A stretch of 46,149 bases of DNA. Origin: Seiridium cupressi (lineage: Eukaryota > Ascomycota > Sordariomycetes > Amphisphaeriales > Sporocadaceae). Location of the stretch: the NCBI GenBank assembly GCA_036674765.1, contig JARVKI010000172.1, forward strand, positions 1 through 46,149. Direction: 5' to 3'. Below, one piece after another: positions 43,296 through 46,149 of the stretch; the first letter of the stretch is position 1, and each line of letters starts with the position of its first letter. The translations under genes and the position numbers were made by a program. The notes beneath the pieces were generated by a model. The model had not been told where the DNA came from and did not search any database. It saw only the letters and a list, made by a program, of their open reading frames with translations.

Positions 43296-45061
43296 ATGAG
43301 ATATATTGGATTACTTTCTGTCATACTGACAGGGACGTTTCCATATCTAGCTCAGACACAGAATGACACAAAGACTCAACCAAACATCATTCTCATTTTC
43401 ACAGACGATCAAGACCTCCATCTTGGCTCGCTGGACTACATGCCGATTCTGCAGAAGGAGCTGGCAGAAAAAGGAACCCAGTTCAACAACCATTACTGCA
43501 CAGTGGCCCAATGCTGTCCATCTAGAGCATCGTTACTTCGTGGACAAGCCGCCCACAACACAAATATTACCGACGTCCAGAGACCTGGGTTAGTACTGCC
43601 CATGAGTACCATCATCGGGATAATCGACATTTTTTTTGTTGACAAAACTGCATAGCGGTAATTACCAGAAATGGCTATTGTCAAACGAGAACGACGAATA
43701 TCTTCCCAGCTGGTTAATCCAGGCTGGGTATAATGCAGAATGTAAGTTTCGCATCCCACTTGTGGAACAAGGTGCTCACGGTAAAACAGACATCGGAAAG
43801 TTCATGAACGGATTCAACAGGGGCAACTATATGAACAAGCCAAAAGGCTGGGATCACACTGACATATTGGTAAGCTTGCACACTTAGCTGCTCAAAATCG
43901 GGCTAGCTGAAGTTTGGTTCTTACCAGGTTGATCCATGGGTCTATAATTACAACAAGGTGGTAATGACTGCGAATGGCGAAACGCCTAAGATATACCACG
44001 GCTTTCATCAACTTGATATCATTCGAACCAAAGCGTGAGCAATTCTTTACTCTCTAGTATAAATACCACAGAAGCTCACGGATATGTTTAGTCTTGACCG
44101 CATTGACAAACTCGCTGCCGACAGCAGACCTTTCTACCTCACGATAGCACCCTCGGCACCACATGTGCAGTCTTCGGTACACATGGCGGTTCCGCAGAAA
44201 CGCCACAACGGGACACACAAGGATGCAAAAGTATCAAGGAACGGAAACTACAATCCAGAGGACAAATATCAGAAGGACAAACCTTCATGGCTGAAGAACA
44301 TACCACTTATGAGTGAAGACATGAAGGGTTTTGCAGACACACAATACGCTGCTCGTTTAGACACTCTACAGGGCGTTGACGAGATCATAGAGGACGTGGT
44401 TGATCGGCTAGACAAGCTTGATATTTTGGATAACACTTTCATTGTCTACACGACTGGCAATGGCTACCACTTGGGTAATCACCGAGTTGCGGCAGGAAAG
44501 TCGCTCCCATACCGCGAAGACACCAACTTGCCGCTGATAGTCCGAGGTCCGGGAGTCCCCGAGGGCAAGGTTTCGAACCTTCCAAGCGCTCACCTGGACT
44601 TCCCGCCGACTTTCTTAGATATAGCTGGCGTCAAGTCCGCTGATTTCCCGGCTATGCTTGACGGTCGCTCCGTCCTGGACAACTGGAAGAATCCGGAAAG
44701 CGCTTTGTCTTCCTGCTCCATGAACGACCCACAGGAGATCATTAATGTGGAGTTCTGGTGCACAGCCGGCATCGAATCGCCACTACAGAATGCCAGTCAC
44801 AGAGACCAGAATTCCTACAAAACATTGCGTATCGTGGGCGAGCAGCAGAGCTACCTCTACTCGCGGTGGTGTAATGATGATGTTGAACTCTATGACACCT
44901 TAAATGACCCTTTCGAGTTGACCAACCTGGCCGCCGGCAACGACACAGAGGTGGAAAGACTCCAAAGACGATTGAACGCACTGCTATTAGCAACGAAATC
45001 TTGCGCCGGTCAGACATGTCGCAACCCATGGAAACTACTCCAGCCCGATTCGCCGGGGTGA
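43296..45061 (+). CDS. Secreted arylsulfatase, probably impaired
   Basis: Type I sulfatases cleave sulfate esters with a formylglycine made from Cys. Five exons (43296-43588, 43656-43741, 43790-43869, 43928-44034, 44092-45061), all with GT-AG introns of 48-67 bases, give 511 residues. A signal peptide covers about 1-20. FTDDQD (35-40) supplies metal ligands. CCPSR (73-77) is the C-x-P-S-R formylglycine motif, with Cys73 modified. FYLTIAPSAPH (about 203-213) and PLIVRGPGVP are family marks. The usual TSDNGYH-type site reads TTGNGYH: the metal-binding Asp is Gly311 (GGC at 44456-44458). Lys325 is kept. The frame stops at 45061 just after the conserved NPW, while family-like C-terminal sequence continues in another frame. 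The intron 4 acceptor TTTAG at 44091 is the only one that keeps frame (giving RTKALDRID). It may be a decaying gene. Confidence 0.85.
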
Positions 45062-45399
45062 TCGTAGAAGATGCTTCTGCTCTCACCATCACATGTCTCG
45101 ACCAAGCCATGCAGTCCAAATACGATGAGCACTTTAGATCCTTCGAGCAGGTGCACTTTTCGGAGTGCGAACAAATACAATCGATCGCCAACGAGGCGCC
45201 CTTCCTGCCGAAAGATCCCACTTTTGGTCTCGAATACCGCAGCAAGACCGATTATTATCAAGACCCCGATACTGGACCGACGGATCCCGTGCCGGACCAG
45301 GGAGGTTTCCACGGAGGCCCAGACCAAAGGGATGTTACGTTGGAGGCAATCATGTCAAAGGCCGAGGAATTGACAAAAGGACAGCTTGGGCAGAGTTAG
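45062..45399 (+). pseudogene. Out-of-frame C-terminal sulfatase extension
   Basis: In a frame different from the last sulfatase exon, sequence from about 45062 to the stop at 45397-45399 reads CLDQAMQSKYDEHF, then QVHFSECEQIQSIANEAP. This resembles the C-terminal region that follows the NPW motif in fungal arylsulfatases (a small residue and Tyr-Asp pair, then Val-x-Phe-x-x-Cys-Glu). An intron at 45058-45137 (GT donor, TTTAG acceptor) would restore frame but would remove the first matching part. A one- or two-base indel near 45045-45060 is the simpler reading. Confidence 0.5.
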
Positions 45400-45479
45400 G
45401 TTGGATGGTTCGGAGAAGGTTTAAGAGAATAGGAGTGGAAGTAGGTAAGAACTTACGATTACATATAATATCTATAACA

Positions 45480-46149
45480 AAACACAAATAGCTTATAAAT
45501 AAATACGGTTAACGTATATAATTAAATAACGGAAAAATAAGCTTTTTAATAAATTTTAATTAAATATATATAAAATATTAATTTAAAATATTAAATTAAA
45601 AAATATTTATAAAATATATTATTAAAATATAATTAAATTTTAATATTTATTTTATTATAATATAATTAATTATTATAATATTAATAAAATATTTTATATT
45701 TTTAAAAAATAATTAAATAAATTTTATTAATAATATTTTTAAAAATTAATAAATATAATAAAATTAAAAAAAAACTTAATAATTTATTATATATAATTTT
45801 ATTAATTTAATTTAAAGTTTTATATATTATAAATAATATATATTTTTTAAATTTTATTTATTATTATTTATTAAATTATTATAAATAATAAAATTTAAAT
45901 ATAATTAAAAATTAATAATTTAAAAATAATTTAAATTTATTAAATTTTTAATTATTAAATCTTTTTATTTAATTTTTTAAATAATATTTAATTTATAATA
46001 TAATAATTAATTTTTAATAATAATAAAATAAAATAAAATTATTATTAATAAATTATTTAAATTAATATAAATAATATTTAATATATTATAATTTAATATT
46101 AAAATTTAAAAATTAAAATAAAAATATTTTTATTAAATTATAAAAAAAT
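45480..46149. other. AT-saturated block at the right end
   Basis: From 45818 to the window end (332 bases) there is a single C and no G. No frame or remnant is readable. It is like the block at 39600-40540 and unlike the CpG-keeping left block. It is inferred to be a RIP-saturated repeat that continues beyond the window. Confidence 0.65.

Noticed and set aside
44032..44092. Possible frameshift in the sulfatase at the fourth intron
   Set aside because: The nearest AG acceptors (44071, 44074) break the frame, but TTTAG at 44091 with a CTCAC branch-like site upstream keeps frame and gives the family-like RTKALDRID.
45001..45061. Independent gene starting within the end of the sulfatase
   Set aside because: The downstream frame resembles the sulfatase family C terminus, so it is better explained as a displaced part of the same gene.

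Overview
The window is nuclear DNA of a filamentous ascomycete (Pezizomycotina). The evidence is genes with several short GT-AG introns, fungal housekeeping proteins, and long AT-rich tracts whose mutations look like repeat-induced point mutation (RIP): C to T and G to A only, CpA/TpG almost gone, and stop codons where Trp and Gln codons used to be. Class and species cannot be settled from the sequence. Gene models below were spliced by hand from reading frame and splice consensus.

Block A (1-15040) is a RIP-degraded repeat block with no intact gene. It holds two copies of one Ty3/gypsy LTR retrotransposon in direct orientation, both coding on the minus strand (about 1-6880 and 7100-14530). 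Translating the less damaged right copy on the minus strand gives readable reverse transcriptase (about 11040-11420) and integrase (about 9400-9720). The left copy is much more heavily mutated. A GC-retaining spacer (6831-7125) lies between them. A 45-bp repeat unit is present once, nearly unmutated, beside the left copy and as a RIP-mutated array beside the right copy.

Block B (15040-35230) is a compact core of conserved genes: the copper chaperone Atx1 (-), the ribosome quality control factor Rqc1/Tcf25 (-), an orphan coiled-coil protein (-), the P-body protein Sum2/Scd6/Lsm14 (-), the box C/D snoRNP assembly factor Bcd1 (-), a PLP homeostasis protein of the YggS/PROSC family (+), a protein made of 15 C2H2 zinc fingers (+), the complex I assembly factor NDUFAF5 (-) and the AP-2 alpha adaptin (+). 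Two divergent pairs, bcd1/PLP protein and ndufaf5/alpha-adaptin, each share one upstream region.

Block C (35231-46149) is gene-poor and looks accessory. It has a single-pass membrane protein with a C-terminal coiled coil, a small multi-helix membrane protein, an AT block with almost no G or C (about 39600-40540), a secreted-then-anchored cysteine-rich membrane protein whose stop codon almost touches that block, a MITE-like inverted-repeat element, and a secreted arylsulfatase that has lost a conserved metal-ligand Asp and has a C-terminal frame break. The window ends in a second block almost free of G and C. Core genes in one block and surface or secreted genes between RIP blocks fit the two-compartment genome layout known from several fungi. 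I found no tRNA, rRNA, CRISPR array or telomere repeat. The points most worth following up are the unequal RIP of the two retroelement copies with their built-in unmutated reference unit, the damaged sulfatase, and the unusual zinc-finger array.
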